A stretch of DNA of 40,362 bases from Spirochaetota bacterium. Lineage in GTDB: Bacteria; Spirochaetota; Spirochaetia; Treponematales; UBA12059. Under the pieces are notes generated by a model. It did not search any database. It was not told where the DNA came from and saw only the letters and a list, made by a program, of their open reading frames with translations. Within the stretch, counting starts at the first letter, position 1. Each line of letters starts with the position of its first letter. Location: assembly GCA_029548805.1 (NCBI GenBank), contig JAKPMS010000146.1:1-40362 (forward strand), given 5' to 3'. Positions 1-8,803 of the stretch are shown here, one piece after another. A program made the translations under genes and the position numbers.

Positions 1-422
1 ACGCGCTGCTGCTGCCCGCCAGACAGCTGCCCCGGATAACGTTTTTCGTAACCCACAAGGCCTACTTTGGCCAGGGATTCTTCTACAGCTTGCGGCCACC
101 CGGCTTTTGGTATATCTTTGAACTGCAGCCCATAGGCCACATTTTTATATACAGTCATATGAGGCCACAAGGCATAATTCTGGAAAACCATTCCAATATT
201 GCGCTGGTATGTAGGAAAGTCCTGAACCTCCCGCTCGCCGAACATTATTTTTCCTTCATCAGGAACATAGAATCCGGCTATAAGACGCAAAGTAGTAGTT
301 TTGCCGCAACCGGAAGGCCCAAGAAGAGTAAACAGTTCCCCGTCATTTATATGAAGGTCGACTTTGCTCAGAGCCTCAACTGATTTGAATCTTTTTGTAA
401 CCCCAGTAAGTGTTATATCCAT
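1..422 (-). CDS. ABC transporter ATP-binding protein, iron/spermidine-type (3' part cut off by the window edge)
   Basis: Reverse-strand translation from the ATG at 422: MDITLTGVTKRFKSVEALSKVDLHINDGELFTLLGPSGCGKTTTLRL...LSGGQQQR. Walker A and the signature motif are present. Open at the window edge, so absent from the ORF track. Confidence 0.9.
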   Translation of the reverse strand, partial: MDITLTGVTKRFKSVEALSKVDLHINDGELFTLLGPSGCGKTTTLRLIAGFYVPDEGKIMFGEREVQDFPTYQRNIGMVFQNYALWPHMTVYKNVAYGLQFKDIPKAGWPQAVEESLAKVGLVGYEKRYPGQLSGGQQQR

Positions 423-492
423 TCATTTTACCTCAAACCCGGAATTTAAGCGCCTTTTGGAGAATTAGCAGGCCATGCCCAAAAGTGTTTTT

Positions 493-532
493 TAATACGG
501 CCCCTAAAAGCGATTTTAGGGGCCTAGTATTA
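493..532 (-). other. Intercistronic stem-loop between the solute-binding protein gene and the ATPase gene
   Basis: Perfect 11-bp stem GGCCCCTAAAA-gcga-TTTTAGGGGCC (499-524), with outer TAATAC/GTATTA pairing (493-498/527-532). No U-tract follows on the minus strand. Confidence 0.7.
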
Positions 533-543
533 AATTGGCAGCT

Positions 544-1671
544 TTAGTATTTTGCTTTAAGTTCAGCCAATCTGGAGAAAATATTGTCCCTGAAGTATTT
601 GTTTACTTCGCTTTCCCTGCCTGCTGACAGGGCGTTGTCATAGGTATTCTCCACGGTTCCCTCAAAGTAGCTTCTGCGGCCGCCATAGAACTGGACAGCC
701 AGTTCTGCTGTGGACCCGGGGGCTCCTTCCACCCTCATGGTAGGAACAACGGGGAAAAGACCGCGGTCAATGAACAAGCGCTGCCCTTCGTCTGTCAAAA
801 GGAACTCTATAAAAGCCTTTGCAGCATTGGGGTTTTTGCAATTTTTGATTATTCCAATGGGTTCAGGAGTAACATAGGATCCGGGTGGAGCTATGAATTT
901 TATGTCCGAGCCATTAAGGAAGTTTTCAAATGCCATATAACTGGGAACGGCAAAGCCCAGGGCGTATTCGCCCTTGGCTACTACGCCAGGAACGTCACCG
1001 GATTTTGCAACAAACTGCCCGGTATAGCCGCCCAGTTTTTCCAGCCACTGCCAGCCCTTTTCCCAGCCCAGTTTTTGCAGTATGACTTCATATGTGGCAT
1101 GGCTTGAGCTGGAGTTGTCCGGAGTACACTGCGCAATTTGCCCCTTGAACTTGGGATTTGTAAGCAGGTCTTCCCAAGTTTTTGGGGGCTGAACCCTTAA
1201 GCGCCTGGTTATAAGGCCTTCGTTATAAACAATTCCGTATGGCTCTAGAGCGGTGCTGGTCCAGAAACCTTTTGGATCTTTTAGAGGCATGGGTTTTGGA
1301 GCTCCCATCTGGTTGGGTATACGGTCCAGCAGTGCTTTGGGTGCTTCGTGCTTTATAAGAAAGCCATCAGAAGCCAAGAGGTCGTAAATGACGGTTTCCC
1401 CGCCCCACAGAACATCCGCCTGGGGATTGTTGCCCCATTCCCGGATAAGACCAGCAGCCAACTGGGTACCTTTGGCCGTATAGTTGGTCTTTACATCTAT
1501 ACCGTACTTGGCTTTTGCCCATACTTTAAAGGCATCGAGCGCTGCCACACTAACAAAGCTGGCAACTGGCGTGATAAGGTTGAATTCAGCCTCGATCTTT
1601 GCCGGAGCTGCTCCTATTGTGCCTGAAGCCATCAAGATGACCACAAGGGTCAATCCCAGAAGCCTTTTCAT
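544..1671 (-). CDS. ABC transporter periplasmic substrate-binding protein (iron/Fe3+ type, family 1-like)
   Basis: 375 aa with N-terminal signal sequence; TAKGTQLAAGLIREWGNNPQADVLWGGE and KSGDVPGVVAKGEYALGFAVPSY resemble AfuA/FbpA-like binding proteins. Directly upstream of the ATPase gene on the same strand. Confidence 0.85.
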   Translation of the reverse strand: MKRLLGLTLVVILMASGTIGAAPAKIEAEFNLITPVASFVSVAALDAFKVWAKAKYGIDVKTNYTAKGTQLAAGLIREWGNNPQADVLWGGETVIYDLLASDGFLIKHEAPKALLDRIPNQMGAPKPMPLKDPKGFWTSTALEPYGIVYNEGLITRRLRVQPPKTWEDLLTNPKFKGQIAQCTPDNSSSSHATYEVILQKLGWEKGWQWLEKLGGYTGQFVAKSGDVPGVVAKGEYALGFAVPSYMAFENFLNGSDIKFIAPPGSYVTPEPIGIIKNCKNPNAAKAFIEFLLTDEGQRLFIDRGLFPVVPTMRVEGAPGSTAELAVQFYGGRRSYFEGTVENTYDNALSAGRESEVNKYFRDNIFSRLAELKAKY

Positions 1672-1886
1672 TAGGCTACCTCCTTAACAAATTAATTTAT
1701 GGTCAGATTCAGACCGTAAATTTCCAGGGGCAAGCTGGGGTAACAAAGATGTCATATTTCAATTTTTCAATATCGGGCAGTAAAAATGGCTGTTCTTCCT
1801 GTGTATCCGCCAGCTGTAAGCCAGTCTATAACCCATAAATTCACCTGTCAAGAAAAATACATTGCTTTGGAGCAGGATAGCATTAT

Positions 1887-1922
1887 GAGGACCTCTAAAA
1901 ACTGAAGTTTTTAGAGGTCCTC
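1887..1922. repeat. Perfect 17-bp inverted repeat (hairpin)
   Basis: GAGGACCTCTAAAAACT-ga-AGTTTTTAGAGGTCCTC, lying in the divergent intergenic region. Confidence 0.9.
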
Positions 1923-2113
1923 TTATCTGTATATGATAATTCAGATAAATAAACCGGATTTACCCAGTCGACAAATATCGATAAAATTTGCTATGTTACT
2001 GATATATTATAAGGCTTGCCTGCTTCTTGGCCTTAAAAGCGTTACGGCTCAACTTTAAAAATCAATAAGTTTTTTAAACTGGCCATAGTCTTTGAAAATT
2101 GAGGGAAGGAAGT

Positions 2114-2142
2114 TTGAACAAAATTAGAGATATTTTTATATA
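2114..2142 (+). promoter_or_regulatory. Candidate sigma-70-type promoter for the grd operon
   Basis: TTGAAC (2114-2119), 17-nt spacer, TATATA (2137-2142), upstream of grdX at 2189. Confidence 0.4.
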
Positions 2143-2188
2143 TAAATTATTATATACTGCGATATTTTTATTTTTTTAAGGATACAAA

Positions 2189-2578
2189 ATGCCTGTGCTT
2201 GTTGTAACAAATAATCCTATGGTTGTACAAAAACTGTCCGGAAGGTTTGAGCTGTTCTTTGATGCCGGCATGGATTACGAGGCTGTTCTTAAGTATGTAC
2301 GGGACAGGGTACACAAAGGCGCAAAATTGCTTAGTCACCCTTTGTCCGGAAGCGTAAAACCGGGCCAGACTCCATATAAAACCGTATTGCTGGAAGAAGG
2401 CGGCAATACGCTGGACCAGGCTTCTTTGCAAATAATTGAAGATACACTGGGTATGGCGGTAAAAATGCTGGCAGCAAACGGAACAGCCGGGATTGGCGAA
2501 CAGGCTGATAATGATTTTAAGCTTATTGACTATGATCTAGCAAAAAACGCATTAGACCAAATGATGCAACACAAATGA
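2189..2578 (+). CDS. grdX: GrdX-like protein of the glycine reductase cluster
   Basis: 129 aa; first gene of the glycine reductase cluster, in the position usual for GrdX; AAGGA ribosome-binding site upstream. Confidence 0.8.
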   Translation: MPVLVVTNNPMVVQKLSGRFELFFDAGMDYEAVLKYVRDRVHKGAKLLSHPLSGSVKPGQTPYKTVLLEEGGNTLDQASLQIIEDTLGMAVKMLAANGTAGIGEQADNDFKLIDYDLAKNALDQMMQHK

Positions 2579-2590
2579 CAGGGTATAAAA

Positions 2591-3535
2591 ATGAGCAATA
2601 TTTATGATGTGGTAATTATAGGAGCCGGGCCGGCTGGCCTGGCAGCAGGCATTTATGCGGCAAGGGCAAAGCTGTCCACCCTTATTTTGGAAAAAGACAG
2701 CCCCGGCGGGCAGATAGTCATTACCGAAGAGGTTGCAAACTACCCCGGCTCGGTAGAAAATGCCACCGGCCCCAGCCTTGTTGCCCGCATGCTGGAACAG
2801 TGCCGGGAGTTTGGGGCAGAACAAAAAAAAGAAGCGGTAATTTCTGTTGACTTTTCTGGCAAACTTAAAAAAATCACAAGCAGCGCGGCCACATACGAAG
2901 CCAAAGCCGTAATAGTTGCAGCCGGCGCCATACCCAGAAAAATTTGCTGCCCCGGAGAAAACGATCTAGTGGGCAAGGGCGTTTCTTATTGCGCTACCTG
3001 CGATGCGGACTTTTTTACAGACCTGGAAGTTTTTTGTATAGGCGGCGGAGACACGGCTTTGGAAGAAGCCTTGTATTTGTCAAAGTTTGCCCGCAAGGTT
3101 TCCATTGTGCACCGCAGGAACGAGTTCCGGGCTGCAAAATCCATTGTGGACAAGGTTCTTAAAAACCCTAAAATCAGCATTATTTACGACTCCGTTGTAG
3201 AAGAGCTCAAGGGTGACGGCATTCTGGAAAGCCTTAGCCTTAGGAATGTAAAAACCAACGAACTTACCGAATACAAGGCTGCGGAATGTGACGGAACCTT
3301 TGGCTGCTTTGTTTTTATAGGCTCCCTGCCGCATAGCGAATTGTTCAAAGACAGCCTCAAACTGTCAGACGACGGCTATATATGCACCGACGAAGACATG
3401 AAAACAAACATTCCAGGAGTTTTTGCCGCAGGAGACATAAGGGTAAAAAGCCTTAGGCAGGTAGTAACAGCTGCAGCTGACGGAGCTATTGCCGCAGTAC
3501 AGGCAGACAAATATATAGAAACGGCTTTCAACTGA
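2591..3535 (+). CDS. trxB: Thioredoxin reductase
   Basis: 314 aa; GAGPAGLAAGIYAARA FAD motif, CATC redox motif (YCATCDADFF), GVFAAGDIR. Confidence 0.95.
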   Translation: MSNIYDVVIIGAGPAGLAAGIYAARAKLSTLILEKDSPGGQIVITEEVANYPGSVENATGPSLVARMLEQCREFGAEQKKEAVISVDFSGKLKKITSSAATYEAKAVIVAAGAIPRKICCPGENDLVGKGVSYCATCDADFFTDLEVFCIGGGDTALEEALYLSKFARKVSIVHRRNEFRAAKSIVDKVLKNPKISIIYDSVVEELKGDGILESLSLRNVKTNELTEYKAAECDGTFGCFVFIGSLPHSELFKDSLKLSDDGYICTDEDMKTNIPGVFAAGDIRVKSLRQVVTAAADGAIAAVQADKYIETAFN

Positions 3536-3564
3536 AAGAAAGCTTAAAAAAAGGAGGTTCTTCT

Positions 3565-3885
3565 ATGATTGTCCTCGACAAAGACAATTTTGAAACAGAA
3601 GTTCTTAAAGCGGATGGCCTCGTTCTGGTGGATTATTGGAGCGAATCCTGTGTTCCTTGCAAGGCCCTTTTGCCGGATATAGAAGAAATGGCAAAGACTT
3701 ACAAAGGCAAAATAAAGTTTTGCAAGCTGGACGTAACGACTGCCAGGCGTCTGGCCATATCCCAGAAGGTGCTTGGCCTGCCTACTATAACCCTGTACAA
3801 AAGCGGCGAAAAGCTGTCGGAACTAAGCAAGGATGATGCCAGCAAGGACAGCATTCACAACATGATCAAATCGGCATTGGGCTGA
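3565..3885 (+). CDS. trxA: Thioredoxin (CVPC active site)
   Basis: 106 aa; WSESCVPCKALLPDIEEM active site and GLPTITLYKSGE; preceded by AAAGGAGG. Confidence 0.95.
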   Translation: MIVLDKDNFETEVLKADGLVLVDYWSESCVPCKALLPDIEEMAKTYKGKIKFCKLDVTTARRLAISQKVLGLPTITLYKSGEKLSELSKDDASKDSIHNMIKSALG

Positions 3886-3902
3886 TAAGGGAGGTAGTTC
3901 TT

Positions 3903-5189
3903 TTGCGTCTGGAAATAGGAGAAATACTAATCAGGGATATCCAGTTTGGAGACAGGACAAAAGTTTCCGGCGGAACCCTGTATATAAACAAAAGCGAGCT
4001 TGTAGCCAAGCTTATAGATGATGAGCATATCAAAAGCATAAGCGTGGAGCTTGCAAAACCCGGAGAAAGCACCCGCATTACTCCCGTCAAGGATGTTATA
4101 GAGCCCAGGGTCAAGGTGGACGGCCCGGGCAACATCTTTCCCGGAGTGCTTGGCAAGGTAACAACAGCAGGCTCCGGCCGCACCCATGTGCTAAAAGGCT
4201 GCGCTGTTGTAAGCTGCGGCAAAATAGTGGGCTTTCAGGAAGGCATAATTGACATGAGCGGCCCGGGAGCGGATTACACCCCCTTCTCAAAGCTGTTCAA
4301 CATTGTGCTGGTAATCGAGCCGGCGGCAGGGCTGGACCAGTACGGCTACGAAAAAGCAGCCCGTATGGCAGGCCTTAAAGCCGCCGTCTGGCTTGGAGAA
4401 GCGGGGCGCAATGTCCAGCCGGACAATATTATAAGCTATGAAACAAAATCTGTTTTGGAACAGGCTGCCGAATATCCGGACCTGCCAAAAATTGGCTATG
4501 TTTACATGCTGCAGACCCAGGGTTTGCTGCACGATACCTATGTTTACGGAGTTGACGCCAAAAAGATAGTGCCCAGCCTGCTTTATCCCACAGAAGTGAT
4601 GGACGGAGCCATACTCAGCGGCAACTGCGTATCGGCATGCGACAAGAATACTACTTATCATCATCAGAACAACCCGGTCATCACCAGCCTGTATGAAGCA
4701 CACGGCAAAGAAATAAACTTTATGGGCGTCATTATTACAAACGAAAATGTGTTCCTTGCGGACAAGGAGCGCTCATCCAACTGGACCGCAAAGCTGGCCA
4801 AATTCCTGGGCTTGGACGGAGTCATAATAAGCCAGGAAGGCTTTGGCAACCCTGACACCGACCTTATAATGAACTGCAAAAAAATAGAAAAGGAAGGTGT
4901 CAAAACTGTAATTTTGACCGACGAGTATGCCGGCCGCGACGGCGCTTCGCAGTCATTGGCAGATTCGGATCCTCTTGCAGATGCCGTGGTTACAGCAGGC
5001 AACGCAAACGAGCTTATTGTTCTGCCAAAAATGGACAGGGTAATAGGCATGCTGGATTATACGGACAAAATTGCCGGCGGCTTTTCCGGCTCTTTAAGGC
5101 CGGACGGCTCAATAGAAGCGGAAATACAGGTAATAACGGGAGCCACTAACGAACTTGGATTTAACAGGCTATCAGCCACTATGTATTAA
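3903..5189 (+). CDS. grdE: Glycine reductase complex component B, proprotein GrdE (TTG start)
   Basis: 428 aa; TTG start with GGGAGGT upstream. Contains SGN-CVSACDKNTTYHHQNNP, with Asn241-Cys242 as the proprotein cleavage/pyruvoyl site. Confidence 0.93.
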   Translation: MRLEIGEILIRDIQFGDRTKVSGGTLYINKSELVAKLIDDEHIKSISVELAKPGESTRITPVKDVIEPRVKVDGPGNIFPGVLGKVTTAGSGRTHVLKGCAVVSCGKIVGFQEGIIDMSGPGADYTPFSKLFNIVLVIEPAAGLDQYGYEKAARMAGLKAAVWLGEAGRNVQPDNIISYETKSVLEQAAEYPDLPKIGYVYMLQTQGLLHDTYVYGVDAKKIVPSLLYPTEVMDGAILSGNCVSACDKNTTYHHQNNPVITSLYEAHGKEINFMGVIITNENVFLADKERSSNWTAKLAKFLGLDGVIISQEGFGNPDTDLIMNCKKIEKEGVKTVILTDEYAGRDGASQSLADSDPLADAVVTAGNANELIVLPKMDRVIGMLDYTDKIAGGFSGSLRPDGSIEAEIQVITGATNELGFNRLSATMY

Positions 5190-5213
5190 CACACCAGAAA
5201 GGAAGCTTTAAGA

Positions 5214-5687
5214 ATGAGCATCTTGAAAAACAAGAAGGTCATCGTAATTGGTGACAGGGACGGTATTCCCGGGCCTGCCATAGAGGAATGCGTAAAGACA
5301 GAGCCATCTGCAGAGCTGGTATTCTCTGCAACCGAATGCTTTGTCTGAACTGCTGCAGGAGCCATGGATTTGGAAAACCAGAACAGGGTAAAGGATTTGA
5401 CGGAAAAATACGGGGCAGAAAATATTTTAGTAATACTTGGAGCAGCCGAAGCGGAAGCTTCCGGATTGGCTGCTGAAACTGTAAGTGCGGGAGACCCAAC
5501 ATATGCGGGAGCTCTTGCCGGAGTGGCCCTTGGGCTGCCCGCCTATCATGTTACAGAAGCCGCATTCAAAGAAGCGGTGGATCCTGCAGTCTATGATGAG
5601 CAGGTTGGCATGATGGAAATGGTGGTTGACGTTGATGCCATTGCGGAAGAGATGCAAGGCATACGCAGCCAGTTCAGCAAGTATTGA
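5214..5687 (+). CDS. grdA: Glycine reductase selenoprotein A, with Sec at the in-frame TGA 5346-5348
   Basis: Reading from the ATG at 5214 gives [62 protein letters not shown]..., in frame with ORF 5364-5687. [15 protein letters not shown] is the GrdA signature. Confidence 0.96.
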
Positions 5688-5772
5688 TACTTTTGTTTTT
5701 TTTGATCCCGTTTCTTTTTGCCCCAAAAGAAAGGGAATAAGCGTCAAGTCTTTTTAATACCAAATTCATAGC

Positions 5773-5792
5773 CGGAGCCCGGTCGGGCTCCG
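5773..5792. other. GC-rich stem-loop between grdA and grdB
   Basis: CGGAGCCCG-gt-CGGGCTCCG, 9-bp perfect stem with no U-tract on the + strand. Confidence 0.6.
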
Positions 5793-5878
5793 CAGCTTTC
5801 TGTAATTGTCTATTACAACGAAAGGAGTATTCCTCTTTTTAAGCAGCTAAAAAGCAAGTAAAAAAGGAGGAAAAGCTT

Positions 5879-7189
5879 ATGAGCAAAATAAGGGTAGTCC
5901 ATTACCTTAACCAGTTTTTTGCGGGCATTGGCGGCGAGGAAAAGGCCGACCATAAACCCGAGCTGCGCATCGGCATTGTAGGCCCGGGCATGGCTCTCAA
6001 AAAGGAATTCGGAGAAGAAGCGGAAATTGTATCCACAATCATTTGCGGAGACTCGTATTTCAACGAAAACCTGAAGGAAGCCTCGGCCCAAATCCTTAAA
6101 ATGATCAGGGAACAGAAGCCGGACATATTCATGGCCGGACCGGCTTTCAATGCCGGAAGATACGGTGCGGCATGCGGAACCATTTGCAAAATGGTCAAAG
6201 AGGAGCTTGGCATTCCCGTGCTTAGCGCAATGTATGAAGAGAATCCCGGAGTGGACATGTTCCGCAAGGATTTGTTCATTATAAAAACCGCTGACAGTGC
6301 CGCAGGCATGAGGACAGCCGCGCCGGCCATGGCAAAACTTGCCCTTAAATTGGCCAAAAAAGAAGAAATCGGCCCGCCGGAAGCGGAAGGCTACCATGTA
6401 CGCGGCATAAGAAAGAATGTTTTCCGGGACAAGCTGGGCAGCAAAAGGGCTGTGGAAATGCTGGTAAAAAAACTTAAAGGTGATGAGTTTGTTACAGAGT
6501 ATCCCATGCCGCAGTTTGACAACGTAACACCCAGCCCTGCCGTAAAAGACATGAGCAGGGCAAAGCTGGCCCTTGTCACCTCGGGCGGAATTGTGCCCAA
6601 GGGCAACCCTGACCGGATAGAGTCTTCCAGCGCATCCAAGTACGGCAAATATGACATAAGCGGCCTAGCAGCCCTTACGTCAGAAACCAGCGAAACAGCC
6701 CATGGCGGCTATGACCCGGTATATGCCAACAAGGACCCGAACAGGGTGCTTCCTGTTGACGCGCTAAGAGACATGGAAAAGTCCGGGCGCATAGGCTCGT
6801 TACATAATTATTACTATTCAACCGTGGGCAACGGAACATCCGTGGCCAACTCCAGGGCTTATGCACTGGAATTTGCGCATGAGCTCAAAAATGACGGCGT
6901 CACCGCGGTAATTCTTACCTCCACCTGAGGAACCTGTACTCGTTGCGGCGCAACGATGGTAAAAGAAATTGAACGGGCCGGTATTCCGGTGGTGCATATA
7001 TGCACAGTGGTTCCCATATCCCTAACGGTTGGAGCAAACAGGATTGTGCCGGCGGTAGCCATACCCTATCCCCTTGGCGACCCCAATCTGCCTGCAGCGG
7101 AAGAAAAAAAGCTGAGGGCCAGGCTTGTGGAAAATTGCCTAAAGGCTCTTGAAACCGAAGTAAGCAGCCAGACCGTATTTGACAATTAG
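5879..7189 (+). CDS. grdB: Glycine reductase component B selenoprotein GrdB, with Sec at the in-frame TGA 6926-6928
   Basis: ORF 5879-6928 continues in the same frame through TGA into ORF 6956-7189: ...VTAVILTST-U-GTCTRCGATMVKEIERAGIPVVHICTVVPISLTVGANRIVPAVAIPYPLGDPNLP. UGTCTRC matches the GrdB Sec context. AAAGGAGG ribosome-binding site. Confidence 0.96.
6941..6955 (+). promoter_or_regulatory. Candidate bacterial SECIS apical hairpin of grdB
   Basis: CGTTGC-GGC-GCAACG perfect 6-bp stem, beginning 13 nt after the UGA. Position fits bacterial SECIS placement. Confidence 0.55.
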
Positions 7190-7255
7190 TAGCATCCATG
7201 CTGGCCGGATAGCCCCGGCCCGCATTTTTTTAACTTAGCCCCCGGAGGATAGCTG

Positions 7256-8803
7256 ATGAGTTTTCCTGTTACAAAAGCGGCCAGCTATGTGCTTGTACAC
7301 GCGCCAGACATGATAATGCATAACGGCACTACCCAAACCGTAGAGCGCCGGATAAATCCGGACTCGGAATACCTTAAAAAACTGCCCGCCCATATAAGAA
7401 CTTACGAAGAAGTAATAAACTACGGGCCAAACCAGTGCTATATAGGCAACATGAACCCTGCCGAACTGGCAGCCCTGCCGGAGCCATGGTACCAAAACCC
7501 GGTCAAAGGAAAAAGGGATGGCCGCTTTGGAGAAATAATGCCCCAGGACGAGTTTATTGCAATGATGAAACTGGCCGATGCCTTTGAACTTGTTGTTCTG
7601 GACTCTTCGTTTGTTTCTGGCGTCAAGGCAAAAATGGGCAATAACCCCGTATTTTCCGTCAGCGACATTGACAAAATTGGCTCGGGAGAAGCTTTAGGCA
7701 AAATTTCGGAACTGATAGACAAGCACGGCGCACAAGCCCTGTTCCATAATTCCGCACTTGTGGGCTGCGTCAAAAAAGCCCATGACGTGGACGTAAACCT
7801 GGGCGCCCATGTCATGTTCGAGAACCTTGTGGCCAAAGCCTCCGGCGCACTTGCGCTAAAACAGCTTATTTTAAAAAACGGCACAGATCCCCTGAGCATA
7901 GACTATGTAATTGAATGCTCGGAAGAAGCCTGCGGTGACATGAACCAGCGCGGAGGCGGTAACTTTGCCAAAGCCGTTGCAGAAATGGCAGGCATAGACA
8001 ATGCCACAGGTTCGGACCTGCGCAGTTTTTGTGCCGCCCCTACCCATGCGCTTATAAGCGCCGCAGCCCTGGTAAAATCGGGCGTATATGAAAATGTAGC
8101 CATAGTTGCGGGGGGCAGCTCCGCAAAGCTTGGCATGAACGGCAAGGACCATGTCAAAAAAGACCTGCCAATACTGGAAGACGTAATAGGCGGCTTTGCA
8201 GTTCTGGTAAGCAAGAACGACGGCTTAAGCCCCATACTTCGCACGGACCTGGTAGGCCGGCATAATGTCGGGACTGGTTCGTCACCCCAGGCAGTAATTA
8301 CCGCCCTGATTGCAAAACCGCTGGACAAAGCCAGGCTCAAAGTCACCGATATAGACAAGTATTCCGTAGAAATGCAGAACCCGGATGTTACCAAGCCTGC
8401 AGGAGCGGGCGATGTGCCAAACGGCAACTATAAGATGATAGCGGCCATTGGTGTAAAACGGGGCGAACTGGAGCGGACAGGCATAGACGCTTTTGTAAAA
8501 GAACACGGTATGCCGGGCTGGGCACCTACCCAGGGCCATATTCCTTCCGGAGTTCCGTATATTGGCTTTGCGCTGGATGATCTTTGCAAAGGCAAGCTCA
8601 AGAGGAGCATGATAGTCGGCAAGGGCAGCCTTTTTCTTGGCCGCATGACCAACCTGTTTGACGGCGTTTCCATCATACTGGAACGCAACCCCGGCAAAGA
8701 GGAAGAGCCGGCAGCTTTGGACAAGTCGGAATTGAACAAGCTTATAGCCGAGGCCATGAAGGGCCTTGCAGCCCAGCTTTTGGGTGAACAAGGACTAGGC
8801 TGA
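7256..8803 (+). CDS. grdC: Glycine reductase component C, beta subunit
   Basis: 515 aa thiolase/KAS-III-like protein in the GrdC position (NSALVGCVKKAHDVDVNLGAHVMFENL, ECSEEACGDMNQRGGGNFAKAVAE). Confidence 0.93.
   Translation: MSFPVTKAASYVLVHAPDMIMHNGTTQTVERRINPDSEYLKKLPAHIRTYEEVINYGPNQCYIGNMNPAELAALPEPWYQNPVKGKRDGRFGEIMPQDEFIAMMKLADAFELVVLDSSFVSGVKAKMGNNPVFSVSDIDKIGSGEALGKISELIDKHGAQALFHNSALVGCVKKAHDVDVNLGAHVMFENLVAKASGALALKQLILKNGTDPLSIDYVIECSEEACGDMNQRGGGNFAKAVAEMAGIDNATGSDLRSFCAAPTHALISAAALVKSGVYENVAIVAGGSSAKLGMNGKDHVKKDLPILEDVIGGFAVLVSKNDGLSPILRTDLVGRHNVGTGSSPQAVITALIAKPLDKARLKVTDIDKYSVEMQNPDVTKPAGAGDVPNGNYKMIAAIGVKRGELERTGIDAFVKEHGMPGWAPTQGHIPSGVPYIGFALDDLCKGKLKRSMIVGKGSLFLGRMTNLFDGVSIILERNPGKEEEPAALDKSELNKLIAEAMKGLAAQLLGEQGLG

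Noticed and set aside
90-383. 97-aa + strand ORF
   Set aside because: Antisense to the truncated ABC ATPase, which has Walker A and signature motifs.
2084-2099. Sigma-54 promoter TGGCCATAGTCTTTGA for grd
   Set aside because: The -12 GC position reads TG, so the element does not fit.
1690-2188. Glycine riboswitch upstream of the grd operon
   Set aside because: Looked for the conserved glycine riboswitch core words and found none; only hairpins and a sigma-70-like promoter are visible. A covariance-model scan would be decisive.
5364-5687. Stand-alone 107-aa CDS
   Set aside because: It is the C-terminal part of grdA after the Sec UGA.
5813-6397. 194-aa antisense ORF over grdB
   Set aside because: Shadow frame of a well-supported gene with atypical composition (Phe/His/Arg-rich).
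6956-7189. Stand-alone 77-aa CDS
   Set aside because: It is the C-terminal part of grdB after the Sec UGA.
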